From: Torreya grandis
Lineage: Eukaryota > Streptophyta > Pinopsida > Cupressales > Taxaceae
Reading direction: 5' to 3'
Assembly (NCBI GenBank): GCA_037957365.1
Contig: JARHVA010000157.1
Span: 1,613,501-1,677,500, forward strand
DNA: 64,000 nt
Shown one piece after another: positions 49,497 through 60,024 of this stretch. The translations under genes and the position numbers were made by a program. The notes beneath the pieces were generated by a model that worked only from the letters and a program-made list of their open reading frames with translations, was not told where the DNA came from and made no database searches. Within the stretch, counting starts at the first letter, position 1. Every line of letters begins with the position of its first letter.

Positions 49497-49960
49497 GTAT
49501 TATGACGAATTTGATCATGAGCATACCAAAATTGAAGTTGATTATTATACACCCCCATGTTATCAAAAGATTCTACCACATGGTTACCCTCTCTATATGT
49601 AAGACAAATGTTATGAATTGAAAAGACCCCATAAATTTTAATAGCCTATTGAATAAAGTCTTCGATAGTCCAACTAGCTAGATGAGAACCCTTAAGGTGA
49701 GTAATAATATTCAAAGAATCCCCATCAATGATAATATTTTTTATATGATAGTCTCTTGCCAACCTGATCCCCCAAAGAGCAGTAAGTGCCTCAGCATAAT
49801 GGTTGGATTGAATACCCATAGGAACCACATATGGAGCAATTAGATTGCCTAAGTGATCCCTAATGATCTCACCTCTTCCTATTACTCCTAGATTTCCATT
49901 AGAGGTTACATCAAAGTTTATTTTATACCAATTTGTTGGAGGATGGATCCATTGAATAAT
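49497..49960 (-). pseudogene. RNase H domain of the LINE
   Basis: The frame reads NFDVTSNG (about 49910), AEALTALWGIRLA (49792-49754), IIIDGDSLNIITHLKGS and, after a stop, NICLTYREGNHVVES. This is the RVT_3-type RNase H pattern with the catalytic Asp, Glu and Asp all present. The fourth position, in REGNHVVES, carries Asn, as in many plant forms. It would remove the RNA strand during cDNA synthesis. RNase H downstream of reverse transcriptase is known in some plant L1 groups. The LINE at 32.6-39.5 kb shows none. Confidence 0.7.
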
Positions 49961-50088
49961 ATATATGTCAATAGAGGGAGTTCTGATTTGAAGATTTCTG
50001 ATGTTCTAACAAGAGAGTAATTTCTCCTCATCTTTAGGGAAAATATACTTTTTAGGAGGCTTGAACATAAGAAAATTTTCTTTTGCAT

Positions 50089-50090
<2 letters not shown>

Positions 50091-50120
<30 letters not shown>
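50091..50120. repeat. (AT)n microsatellite inside the LINE
   Basis: Thirty bases of pure AT lie between the zf-RVT and RNase H regions. The tract must have expanded within the element or interrupted the frame there. Confidence 0.95.
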
Positions 50121-50123
<3 letters not shown>

Positions 50124-50267
50124 AAGTTTTTTATAAGAAATTTTCCAATCCTTGAAAATGACCACATTCTTTGCCATTAAAATCCTCCAAAGTGTGTGAG
50201 GGAAGATAAATCTCCACAATCTTCTAAGAATGTTATGTCTGAAAGGAGGCTGCCATTGCTTCCAAGC

Positions 50268-50474
50268 CTACAAAATATCTTTTGGAAAGGACCAAGAAAC
50301 ACCAAATCCTGAGAAAATAAGACCCCATAACTTGTTAGCATAATAACAATTCAAGAAAAGATGATGAATGTTTTCATCATCTTTTTTACATAAGCAACAC
50401 ATGTTACGCAAAATAAAACCTATTTTAATAAGGTTATCATTAGTGATAATCCTTTTATTGAGTACCAACCACAA
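50268..50474 (-). pseudogene. zf-RVT zinc-binding region of the LINE
   Basis: The open frame contains MCCLCKKDDENIHHLFLNC followed by YYANKLW. This is the conserved 'CxxCxxxxExxxHLFxxCxxAxxxW' pattern found after reverse transcriptase in plant L1 elements, with all zinc ligands present. It lies about 0.6 kb after the thumb region. Confidence 0.75.
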
Positions 50475-51053
50475 AAATTGATTAATATTGGGGGTAAGCT
50501 CTTTAAACTAAATCTTACTCTAGTCAAAATTAGTAGGAATCTCTTTAGGCAAAATCTGATATCTAGTCTTAACAAAATAGGAACCATCAAAGGAGTTAAC
50601 CCAAATAAATTCATCATTAAGATAAAGCTGGCTGATTTGAATAGTCTTAATAATCTCTTAAATAGAGGTCACCATATCTTTCAAGTCAGGCATATTACAA
50701 GATGAAATAATAGATAGTCCTTCCATTGGAACTTTCCATTATTATAGTAAATGTAGTTGCTCACTTTAACACCTATATGGAAAGAGAAAAAAAGTTTCTA
50801 GTTGAGACCAAGAGTTGTCTTGCTATAAATTATGAAAATTAGCCCATCTATCTTTCCATAAAATAATATCCTTTCCATCTCCAAGTTTCCATTTAGATCC
50901 CTTCTCAATGCAGCCCCTAATTTTGATGAGGGTTTTCCAAAAAACAAAGCCATTCAAAAAATTCTCATCAAAAAGAATGTGTTGAGAACACTACTACCCT
51001 AGATACTTGGCTCTAATAATATTGATCCAATGTTGCTCATCCTTTATAAGTCT

Positions 51054-52301
51054 CTAACCCATTTTAGAGATAAGAATCACATTCATGGTCCTGATGTTTT
51101 TAATTCCCAGGCCTCCCATTTTCATTTGGAAACATGCCTTATCACAAGCTATTAGATGAAATCTATTCTTAGACTCAATACCAGTCCATAAAAAGTGTTT
51201 ATAAATATCTTTAATTATATCATACACAAATAAAGGAATAAATAACATGGACATGATATAAATGAGAAGATTTTGTAGAGTATGATTAATAAGCAAACAC
51301 TTACCCATATTAGAGAGAATAACCCCTTTCCAAATATCAAGTTTATTCTAAAATCTATCAATAATAGTGTTCCATACTATCATAGAAACTTTCCCTATAC
51401 CTAAAAGAAGCCCTAAATAAGTAGTAAGTAGAGATTTAATCATACAGCTAAGAACTTGAGCAATCTTCCTTTGCCTATTTGGAGGAGTGTTGAATAAAAA
51501 TAAAGAACTCTTCTCATAGTTGATTTGCTGAACTGAAGCTTCTTCATACATTTTAAGGATAAGTCTCAACATTTTAGTTTCCATAATGGTATCTAGTAGG
51601 AGAATAATTGTATCATCAACAAATTTTTGATGGGAAATTGTAATATCTAAAGAGGTGCACCTAAATCCATTAAGAATCCCCATAGAACTGGCTCTAGTTA
51701 TGGAATGACTAAGATTGTTTACCATAATAATAAATAAAAGGGGAGAGATGGGGTCCCCCTATCTAATACCTCTACTACTTGAGAAGAATACCACTAGAGA
51801 GCCGTTAATGATGATAGGAAATTTGGGACTATAAATTCAAGAATTAATAATCTTTCTGAAATGTGAAGGAAAACTAAATTTCTCTAGGACTCTATCAAGA
51901 AACACCCAAGACACTCTATCAAAGGCTTTATTCATGTCCAATTTGAATATCATACCTGCCTTTTTAATTTTTTCCATAGAGTGGATAGTCTCATGAACCA
52001 CCACTACCCCATCTTTAATGAGTCTACCTTTGATGAAGCCTCCCTATTTTTTGGAAATTAGGACCAGCAAGAGGGGATGTAATATTAAAGCCAAGACCTT
52101 AGTAAAGATTTTATATAGTACATTGGTGAGACTAATGGGTCTAAAGTATATAAAATATTTGGCACCAATTTTCTTAGGAGTTAACAATATGTAAGTTTTG
52201 TTGATCTCCTTAAGACAGTTACCCATTCTAAGAAATTCATTGGTGGCTTTTAGAAGATTAGCAGAACATATATCCCAAAAGTGATGATAAAAGAAGGCCA
52301 A
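51054..52301 (-). pseudogene. LINE reverse transcriptase
   Basis: 52044-52301 carries YFRPISLTNVLYKIFTKVLA, the 'FRPISLxNxxYKIxxKxLAxRL' motif of L1 reverse transcriptases. It is preceded by NKTYILLTPKK. 51348-51725 holds KFVDDTIIL (usual FADDT; both aspartates kept, Ala to Val) and later TTYLGLLLGIG. 51054-51308 holds the thumb with HFLWTG and MGGLGIKNI. The segment between 52044 and 51725 is frameshifted. An upstream open piece (52332-52598) is the linker between endonuclease and reverse transcriptase, with LLDSIPNNLLSKDD. Confidence 0.82.
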
Positions 52302-53111
52302 AAATCCATCAAGACCTATTGATTTGTCTCCTTACATGGAGAAAATAGACTTTTTTAAATCTTCAAGAGTATTAGGTTTAGTAATACTAATAAAATCATC
52401 TTTTGAGAGAAGATTATTGGGAATTGAATCCAATAATGAAGTAACAACCTCCTCAACAAAAGGGGTATTATTATTCAATAAGTTTTTATAAAAAGATAAA
52501 GCCTCTTTTCTAATAATGTCTAGGTTTAAAGTGACAAATCCATCTCCCAAAGAGACCTTAGAGATTATATTATGAGGTCTATGCTGAAGGGTAGTCAAAT
52601 GAAAAAAAATAGTATTTTGGTCACCTTCCTTAAGCTATAAGGCCCTAGATTTTTTTCTCCAAAAGGATTCTTCATGAGCACAAATATTATGGAACGTAGA
52701 GAGAAGATATTTTTCCAATTAGAAATATTCAAAATTCATACCTTTGATAGCTACTTTTTATTCCAAAGAGATTAAGTCCTCTTTAATCAGTTGTTTCTTT
52801 TTGAAGATGTCTCCAAAAACATTCCTATTCCAGATTTTGATATTTTTATTTATGTTTTCAAGTTTTTGGATGAAACAGAACTGGATTGTTCCCTCAACCA
52901 ATAATTTCTACCAATATTGTCTCTTATCTTTCAGCTCAGGATGATCCAGCCACATTTTTTGGAATTTGAATAAACTATGACTAGGTTTAGAAGGAATAGA
53001 AATTGAGAGAATAATAGGGTTATGATCTAAACCAATTCTAGGTTGAGGGGAAAGATGGAAATTCTAACTCAAAATCCAATCCATAGAAATAAGGGCTCTA
53101 TCAAGCCTGAC

Positions 53112-53437
53112 CTAAATGAGGTCTTCTCTAAATATTCTATTTGACCATGTGTAAGGTTTACCGTGAAGTTCCAAGTCAATTAGATTAGAGTAGGAAATGA
53201 ACATTGCAAACTCCTCCATTCCAATATTAAAATCAGAGGAACCCCCTTTTCTTTTTAAAGGGTTGAAAGGGGTAGTGAAGTCTCCCATGATCATCCAATG
53301 GAACTCAAAGTAAAGGCTTTTAAAAAATTTCAATTCAGCCCAAAGATGTCTTCTACCATGTAGAGTGTTAGGACCATAAATGTTTGAAAGCATCCAAACC
53401 AAGTTGTTATCGACAATATGAAAAATTAGAGTCGCAC
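53112..53437 (-). pseudogene. LINE endonuclease (C-terminal part)
   Basis: It reads MVWMLSNIYGPNTLHGRRHLW, then FHWMIMGDFTTPFNPL (usual GDFN; here GDFT), then FISYSNLIDLELHGKPYTWS. These are the second half of the exonuclease-endonuclease-phosphatase fold of plant L1 elements. The N-terminal catalytic WNVRGL and QE motifs are missing because the element begins here. Confidence 0.8.
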
Positions 53438-53452
53438 ATTATTCAATAAATG

Positions 53453-53467
53453 TTTCATGTATCTATT
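53453..53467. repeat. Target-site duplication, 5' side of the LINE at 47.7-53.5 kb
   Basis: TTTCATGTATCTATT is identical to 47676-47690. Confidence 0.85.
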
Positions 53468-54256
53468 ATTCAAGTGATTTTTTGTGTTTTTAATTCACAT
53501 GGTGTATTTATATTCACACATAATTATTCATCCCCTAAATAGGGATCTAAATGTACTATGTTAATTATCAACACACAAATCATTCAATTAATAGATACTT
53601 AAAACTCTAACATAAATATTATACTAAAAAAATTAAAGTAATAATTTGGATAGGGTTTGAATATTTGGTAAATAATCTAAGGATAAGTACTTGGTGATAC
53701 TCAACCTTATCATTTTGTGGAATTTTTTTATTACTTAAAATATGGTAGGAAGTTGATTAAATTTGAAGTCATGGCAATCCCTACACATGATGTTTTATAT
53801 CAAAAATCACCCTTATGTATTCAAATATTTGAGGGAACTGTAAGAATCAAATGAGTGCTTATAGATAATGTTTTGGGACTAACATCTATAGTCAAAGATA
53901 TATTTTTAAAATGGGTTTAAATAGAGATGCCTTACATAGATCAAAAATAACTATATAAAGGTTTGATAATCAATAAATAAATGCAATTAATATAATTACA
54001 TTCAAAGTATCATTAGAACCAAAAATATTTAAACCCTTGTGTCATTTCATACCCATAAATATTTTAAATGATATTATAATAAGTCATTTTAGTACATTCA
54101 AAGTTACAAGGAAAAGTCACTTGTTTCTATCAAATTTGGTAGTTTAATCATGAATCATAGACTCTTTATTTTGCATTTATATGGGAGAAGAGATAATACT
54201 TATACACACTAACTTATACACCTAATAAATATTTCATGTGGACATAAAATAATGTA
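53468..54256. other. Intergenic stretch, nothing recognised
   Basis: About 790 bp of A+T-rich DNA separate the LINE from the copia element. I see no open frame, RNA gene or repeat end here. Confidence 0.5.
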
Positions 54257-54261
54257 TGAAC
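54257..54261. repeat. Target-site duplication TGAAC, left of copia copy 1
   Basis: It is identical to 59425-59429 at the other end of the element. Confidence 0.85.
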
Positions 54262-54400
54262 TGAAAGAATGAGCAAGAGATACACAGGATCCACAGGATC
54301 AATCCAGGAGAAAGAACCCACAACAAGTAACTTGCAAAAATAATACCAGAGAATAAAATATGTTTCACTCACACATAAAAAATAGGTGATAATCCTATAA
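54262..54400 (-). repeat. Truncated 3' LTR (last 139 bp) of copia copy 1
   Basis: From TGAAAGAATGAGC to GATAATCCTATAA it matches 59014-59152. At 54401 it switches abruptly to reverse-transcriptase coding DNA (the THFGIH codons). The missing part marks the internal deletion. Confidence 0.9.
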
Positions 54401-55449
54401 TGTATACCAAAGTGAGTGTTGCCCTGAATGTAGTGCAAGATATGCTTAGCTACTTGCCAATGACTCTCATGAAGCTCATGTGAGAACCGAGAGACAAGCT
54501 TAATAGCAAATGTGATGTTAGGATGGGTAAGAGTTAGATATAAAAGACTACCTACAAGTTGCCTATACAAAGTTGGATCAACAAGAGGAGTCATACAAGA
54601 GGTAGACAACACAACACCTGAATGATATGGAGTGGGGGTATGCTTACAATTATCCATGCCCAATTGATGAAGAAGATCTGTCACATACTTTTGTTGTCCA
54701 ATAGAGATGCCCTTAGAAGACTGAAAAACTTGAAGACCAAGAAAATAATGTAAAAGTCCTAGATCTATCATATCAAACCTATATGCCAACTTGTCCTTGA
54801 TGTCATGTATCAATGAATTTGAACTGACAATGAGGATGAGATCATCAACATACAAAACCAATATGACAAGCTACTCACCTTGTTTTAGGATTTATACATT
54901 ATGATTTGACTCACAATGAATAAAACTAGAACTCAAAAGAGAACTATCCATCTTCTAGTACCAAGCCCTAGTAGCTTGTTTGAGGCCAAAAAGAGAATGA
55001 CAGAGTCTAAAAACCAATCATGAGTCTTACACAAATCCTAGGGGCTGCTCCATATATATTTCCTCATGGAGATCACCATGCAAGAAGGCACTCTTCACAT
55101 CCATCTAAAAAATTGACCAAGAATGTGAAGTAGGAAGAGAGAGTATAAGCTGAATAGAATCCATCTTAGCTACAGGGGCAAAGGTCTCAGAGTAATCAAC
55201 CCCTTTAACTTGTGAAAAACCCTTAGCTACTTATCTAGCTTTGTACTTATCTACTGATCCATCTGTATCATATTTGGTCCTATAGACCCATTTACATTTT
55301 ACAAGTTTTCTTCCCTTAGGAAGAGGGACAAGATCCCAAGTATCATTCTTCATCAATGAAGAATACTCATCATACATTGCAACATCCCACTCAGGTATAC
55401 CAATGGCCTCAAAAAATAACACTGGATCATTTGTACAAGCTTGTCCCAA
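54401..55449 (-). pseudogene. Copia reverse transcriptase (RVT_2)
   Basis: Reading leftwards: 55449-55231 has EWDVAMYDEYSSLMKNDTWD and KWVYRTKYDTDGSVDKYKAR, the start of RVT_2. A frame with stops follows, reading FAPVAKMDSI, SAFLHGDLHEEIYMEQP and SLFGLKQATRAWY. Then 54861-54401 has VLYVDDLILI (the YVDD active site), MIDLGLLHYFLGLQV and YRQLVGSLLYLTLTHPNI. The protein ends at THFGIHY, where RNase H should begin but is deleted. Codons past 54400 come from LTR DNA, so the C-terminal 60 residues of the open frame are not copia protein. At least three in-frame stops inactivate the gene. Confidence 0.88.
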
Positions 55450-55578
55450 AAGAGCAACACCAGATGTCTGTGAGCGAGTGCGACGAGAATTATATGGATC
55501 ACCAATAAAAGAACTAGCTACCTATAGAGTGATTTTTACCCATTTAGGAAAAGGTGGTGAAGAAGATGGCTATGGTGG

Positions 55579-56440
55579 CTAAACAAGTGCAACATCATCA
55601 TCATCAACAATAGAAAACAAATCCTCACTATCCTCGGTAGAAGGAGGGGGAGAAGAAGAACTAGATGTACACTCCTGTGGAGTGGGTAGCTCATCAACAT
55701 AAACATCCCATCGAAATAACACATCATGTGTGATAGGATCAAAAAGGTGGTAGGCTTTTACATCTTCACAATAGCCAACAAAAATGAGTGGTTGGCTTTT
55801 CTTCTCCAATGCTTTGTGTTTGTCATCAAGAACAAATTCCCATGTTTGACTCCCAAAGATGTGAAAATATAAAATATCAGGCTTGATCCCAGACCAAGCT
55901 TCTTCAGGTGTCATATTCTACATAGCTTTGTGAGGCATATAATTTATAATGTAGTTTACAAAATTTATAGCTTCAGCCCAATATTGTGGACCCAAATTTT
56001 TAGAGTGAATCATACAATTTGCCATCTCTTTCAATGTTTGATTTTTCCTCTCTGCTACACCATTTTGTTGAGGAGTGTGTGGTATAGTGAATTGGTGTTG
56101 TATCCCATGCTCAATACAAAAATCATGGAAAGCATTACTGTCATATTCCCCCCCCATTTTCATTGTCTATCTTCTTAAGAGAAAGAGATGATTGTCTTTC
56201 AACAAAGGCTTTGAAAGTCTTAAAAGTCTCAAAAACTTCTCTTTTCAACTTGAGAAAATATACCCAAGTTTCACGAGTGAAATCATCAATGAATGTGAGT
56301 GCATATTTAGACCCTAAAAAAGAATGAGTTGGAAAATTCATCAAATCACTATGAACCAACCCTAAGGGTGCATTTGCACATGTGGCCTTATCAACTGGAA
56401 ATGGATCTTGGTGAAGTTTACCAACTAGACACCAGGACAC
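55579..56440 (-). pseudogene. Copia integrase core and C-terminal region
   Basis: 56440-56141 has LVHSDLMNFPTHSFLGSKYA and [15 protein letters not shown]. The next part (56163-55918) has [19 protein letters not shown], and 55914-55579 has MTPEEAWSGIKPDILYFHIF, the post-core conserved segment. The first Asp (HSD) and the Glu (AERKN) of the D-D-E triad are present. The middle one is changed: NENGG here against NDNGG in copy 2. An 8-base G run (7 in copy 2; complement of 56148-56155) causes a +1 frameshift at the same spot. A serine-rich acidic linker leads to reverse transcriptase. Confidence 0.85.
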
Positions 56441-56784
56441 ACCCCATCAATACATGAGACCTTAGGAAGGCCTTTTACAAGATTTTTTGTACTCATTTGT
56501 TGCATATATCCATAACTCAAATTCCCTAATCTCTCATTCCATAATTTTTTGAGACTATTACCATGTGCTATAAGTGAAGAACCAGAAGACATAAAAGACT
56601 CAAACTTATCAAAAGTATAGAGTCTTGTAGTATGGTCTGTTATACCTGTAGCAACTATCTCACTAGGATCATTACATTCTCTTATTAAAACATCATTTGG
56701 AGTAAACTCCATATTTTCAACAGCACCAGAATTACATATTTGATATACAGAGAGAAGATTAGAAGAGATTTGGGGTACAAGCAA
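56425..56784 (-). pseudogene. Copia GAG_pre-integrase zinc region
   Basis: It opens MLVPQISSNLLSVYQICNSG and continues with FTPNDVLI and LYTFDKFESF. The zinc-binding histidines of the usual WHERxGHL motif are both replaced (WNERLGNLSYG), whereas copy 2 keeps them (WHERFGHLIYG). The CxxC half is broken by a frameshift near 56430 (CPGV here, CPICLVGKQ in copy 2). Integrase of this copy has therefore lost its N-terminal zinc site. Confidence 0.82.
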
Positions 56785-56799
56785 TACATTGTTAAAACA

Positions 56800-57250
56800 T
56801 CCATCCTATTTGTCAACAATACCTCATCCCAAAACTTCAATCTATGAGGAGTTACCCATAACAATATGTGATGTATGCAAGATGTAAGAGAAGACAATAG
56901 ATCCTTAGAATGTGTGAGATGGTGAGAAGCACTTGAGTCAAAAATCCACTGATCATGACATGAAGATGTAGCCCTGGCTGAAAGTGCTTTCCCTTTTCCT
57001 GCAAGAGAAGTAGAAGGAGATGGAGATGGAATGGAAATTTAGTGTTGTCTAACCACTGCCTATAATGCTTCCATATTCTTAAAAAATCTACTTTCATCAT
57101 GATTAGGACCACCACAAAAATTACATGGACCAAATGTTTTCTTCTTTTGATTAAAGGACTTTTTAGTCTTAGTAGATTTGAAATGATGAGGTGTTTGGGT
57201 GGTGGGCTCTGGAGGATTATTTGAAGGTGCTTGCTTTTGCTTAGACTTAT
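56800..57250 (-). pseudogene. Copia nucleocapsid knuckle and protease region
   Basis: In the gag frame a CCHC knuckle reads CNFCGGPNHDESRF, with the last Cys changed to Phe (copy 2 keeps C). A Ser/Pro-rich linker follows, then WIFDSSASHHLTHSKDLL. The latter is the copia protease site, where the usual D-S-G is D-S-S in both copies. The segment is covered in other frames by 56852-57280 and 56685-56897, which are shadows. Confidence 0.75.
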
Positions 57251-57257
57251 GTGAAGG

Positions 57258-57836
57258 TTATCCTTTAGAATAATTATCAATTAGATCATGACTAGGACTA
57301 GGTAGAGCATCTAGGGCCATTAATTTTGTTTGCTCTCTAGTCAATCTTTCACAAAAAACTTCAAAGGAAGGCCATTTGAATTCATCATCTAATGTATCCA
57401 TCATGGTATAAAAAGCAGAGGAAAAAACACTATATGGTCCTTTCAACTTTGAAAAAAACATGAAAATTCACTCCTTATCACTTTTATCCTTGTCACCAAC
57501 TTTCAACTGTGACCTAATAAATTTGAATTTTGCCAAGAATTCATCTATTGAAGGAAAATCTGATGGAGAGAGAGTACTCAATTCTTCATCTAATTGCAAA
57601 ATTTTAAACTCATTAACTTTGCCAAATAGGTTTTTAAATTTTTCCCATGCCTCTTTTGGCATTGTAGCATCTACAATGTGAAATTGAATATTATCTGAGA
57701 CATTGAGGCAAATCAATCCAAGAGCCTCATCTTGCTTACACCCATATGCATATTTATCTTTTTCAGTGGTGAATGCCACAGGTGTTGTTTCAAAAAAAAC
57801 TCTCCATAATCCCTTTGATTGAATAAGTTGTTGCAT
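57258..57836 (-). pseudogene. Copia gag (UBN2 type)
   Basis: It starts MQQLIQSKGLWRVFFETTP at 57836, with no earlier in-frame Met. Features of plant copia capsid follow: DEALGLICLNVSDNIQFHIV, AWEKFKNLFGKVNEFKILQL, and SIDEFLAKFKFIRSQL. A TGA (TGC in copy 2) interrupts at about 57468. The same frame continues to 57258 with SVFSSAFYTMMDTLDDEFKW and FCERLTREQTKLMALDALP. Gag forms the particle. The 1.16-kb leader upstream separates it from the primer site. Confidence 0.88.
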
Positions 57837-57839
57837 TTT

Positions 57840-59001
57840 TAGCTTTTATACATGGTAATTTGTGGAGTTTAGGGGTTCAAACAATCGGGATTCCATTCCC
57901 AAAGAAGATGATGACATTGACAGGAACAACCTAGACATTTTTTCTCAAAAAAATCCCTCCCTTTACAATTTAACGTCTTCCAATGAAATTTTTTTAGCCT
58001 TAGCTTATACAAAGGTACAAAAAAAACGGCTTTATGCAAAATAATATGTAGGGGGATTTGACCCCAAGACTTCCTCCCTACCAATTCTTTAACAAAATAC
58101 CTCTAGCCACTTTAGCAAAGTAAACTTTGTTCATTTAAAGTTAGAGGCTTGCTTTTAAACAACTAAAAATTAATAAAAAAAGACAAAAATAACTCACATG
58201 TGTGAGATGAATGCTGAATAATTTTTGGCTTTATCAAAAATAATTTCTTGTTCCAGCAAGGCGTGGTGATCAGGAAAAATTATGATGAGAATTTTGTAAA
58301 TATTTGCCAAGGAAAAAACCTCCAAGCAATTTCAGAATTAGCTCCATAGGATCTACTCAAAGGACTATACAGCCTGATCCAAATCTATACTTCTCAGCTA
58401 GAAATGAAATCTTGGAAAGTCTGCTACAACATACAACTTTCAGATTTTGATTTTTTTCAGTATAAGGCATTCAAAATGGAGAAAATTGTACGGCTATGCT
58501 GCAAAACAAAACAGATTTTGAATTCCCTATTGTAATCCCCCAAAACATTGTATGGCCTGATACAAATCCATAATAATTGATTTATAATGAAATATATCAC
58601 ATTCATCTTTCATGAATAGGTGTCAGATTTCAAAAAAGATGTTCGTACGATCTACAACATCAAAAAACTATAGAGGTAATGCAATCTACCAGAAAAGCAA
58701 TCAGCCTATTTTTGTCTGGAAGATTTGTACAGCCAACAAAGAATGAAAAAAATCAAGTTAAAATGGATTCCTAATTTAATTTTTTACACCCTTGTACCAA
58801 AAAATTCTAGTTTTAGAAATTTGTAAAATCATAAATGATCATAAAGTAAAAAAATTTCCAAAAAAAACATGTAAACAAGAACCAGAGTGTGAGAGAATAA
58901 AAATATTTGTAACACATCAATAAAATAATGTTTTTGACTATGTTAATAGATGAAAATGATGAAAAATTTGTAGGGAAGAGGATCTTCAACTAGAACTCCA
59001 A
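57840..59001 (-). other. Long untranslated leader of copia copy 1
   Basis: No long sense-strand frame is present. The leader contains a tRNA-like segment (58045-58125) and scattered, diverged repeats of the words GTACGG / GTACAGCC / TGATCCAAATC. It is conserved in copy 2 (about 62345-63447). A leader of more than 1 kb is unusual for copia, and it may hold packaging signals or an absorbed foreign sequence. Confidence 0.6.
58045..58125 (-). other. tRNA-like (SINE-head-like) segment in the copia leader
   Basis: On the minus strand TTTGCTAAAGTGGCTAGAGG resembles a polymerase III A box (TRGCNNAGYNGG). About 50 bp further on, GGGGTCAAATCCCC resembles a B box (GGTTCGANTCC) set in a stem of the T-arm kind. 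Copy 2 has the same segment at about 62550-62632. It could be a tRNA-derived SINE head absorbed into the leader, or chance. Confidence 0.3.
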
Positions 59002-59013
59002 GCATTGATACCA
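59002..59013 (-). other. Primer-binding site of copia copy 1
   Basis: On the minus strand it reads TGGTATCAATGC directly after the LTR. Copy 2 has the canonical tRNA-Met site TGGTATCAGAGC, so this copy carries two changes. Confidence 0.85.
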
Positions 59014-59424
59014 TGAAAGAATGAGCAGGAGATACATAGGATCCATAGGATCAATCCAGGAGAAAGAACCCACAACAAGTAACCTGCAAAAATAATACCA
59101 GAGAATAAAATATGTTTCTCTCACACCTAAAAAATAGGTGATAATCCTATAAATTATTTGTATACTCTCATTATTCTCTCGTTACAATCTATTATATTGT
59201 AACGTATATATAATACAAATAGTTTATTTCACGACAACAGACTATTTGTTGTGATTACAAAATAGAGAAAAAAAACTATTTGTTTTCAAATACTACGAAC
59301 AAAAATTTTGTTGAGAGACTCACAACAATAAAACAAATTATCTTAGGTAAATAAAATAAACCCCAGGTAATAAATAACTTACCCTACTATCCCTAGGTAA
59401 GCTTAAATATTCATTATTCCAACA
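59014..59424 (-). repeat. 5' LTR of copia copy 1
   Basis: The 411-bp LTR starts on the minus strand TGTTGGAATAATGAATATTT and ends CCTGCTCATTCTTTCA. A TATA-like segment (TATTATATATACG, near 59200-59215) marks the likely promoter. It matches the copy 2 LTR (63460-63859) at about 95% by eye. Confidence 0.92.
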
Positions 59425-60024
59425 TGAACAATGACCATTTTAAACTTCAAGTGGAAGGAAGTCACATGTGAATTGATTTAAAATGAAAATTTTGAAATAC
59501 AATAGAAAATAAGTGTGACTAATATATTTGCATTGAGTATCTTATACTTATGAGGGTTATATGTCATCATATGACTAATTATTTTGTACTATTATTTGAT
59601 TAAAATTATACAATCACACGCAAATTGTTTGCCTATTTTCTAATCAAATGTATTCAACTGTTGACTCATTTACTAACCATAACTATTTTAAGTATTGATT
59701 CTCACATAATTATTAACTTCTAACCCTTGCTCATAATGCATCTATACATACAAAATATTGCTCTATCTCTTAGTACTTTATATTTATATATTTATGATTT
59801 TAATTTTAAATTCTAAATTTAGGAAATTTTGATGTCGGGAAGTAATGGAAAGTTAAATGGGTATGTTAGTCACACTATTTTTTAAAGTATTATATTTTAT
59901 AAAATTATCTATAATACTTTAAATATGATTGTAGTATCTTAAAATTAGCTCATTACATTTATGTTGGACATTGTTTTGAAATTATATACAATACTTCTTA
60001 TATGATTTTAGTATTTTAAAATTA
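59425..60024. other. Flank of copia copy 1 (duplicated host DNA)
   Basis: The first 141 bp (59425-59565) match 63860-64000 with about five differences, so DNA outside the transposon was duplicated with it. The remainder would correspond to DNA beyond the window's end. Two diverged copies of a unit of about 75 bp lie at about 59897-59970 and 59976-60050 (shared words ATATGATT, TAGTAT, TTAAAATTAG). No gene is visible. Confidence 0.7.

Larger units (their letters stand above)
47691..53452 (-). mobile_element. 5'-truncated L1-type LINE with RNase H and extra ORF
   Basis: Exact 15-bp target duplications (47676-47690 and 53453-53467) bound a 5.76-kb minus-strand element ending in AATAATAAAAA on its sense strand. 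It begins inside the endonuclease, so ORF1 and the first part of ORF2 are missing, which is typical of incomplete target-primed reverse transcription. Order on the sense strand: endonuclease (partial), reverse transcriptase, thumb, zf-RVT, RNase H, a further long reading frame of unknown function, and about 320 bp of 3' untranslated DNA. Stops and frameshifts are present throughout. The exact duplications suggest a younger insertion than the LINE at 32.6-39.5 kb. Confidence 0.88.
54262..59424 (-). mobile_element. Copia retrotransposon, copy 1, with internal deletion
   Basis: TGAAC flanks the element at 54257-54261 and 59425-59429, an exact 5-bp target duplication, and both ends obey TG...CA. 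On the minus strand it runs: 5' LTR (59014-59424), primer site, 1.16-kb leader, gag, zinc knuckle, protease, integrase, reverse transcriptase. It then passes directly into only the last 139 bp of the 3' LTR (54262-54400). So a deletion removed the RNase H domain and the first two-thirds of the 3' LTR after insertion. The terminal 139 bp differ from the 5' LTR at about 6 positions (about 4%). Coding regions carry stops, a frameshift and changed catalytic residues, so it is inactive. Confidence 0.92.
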
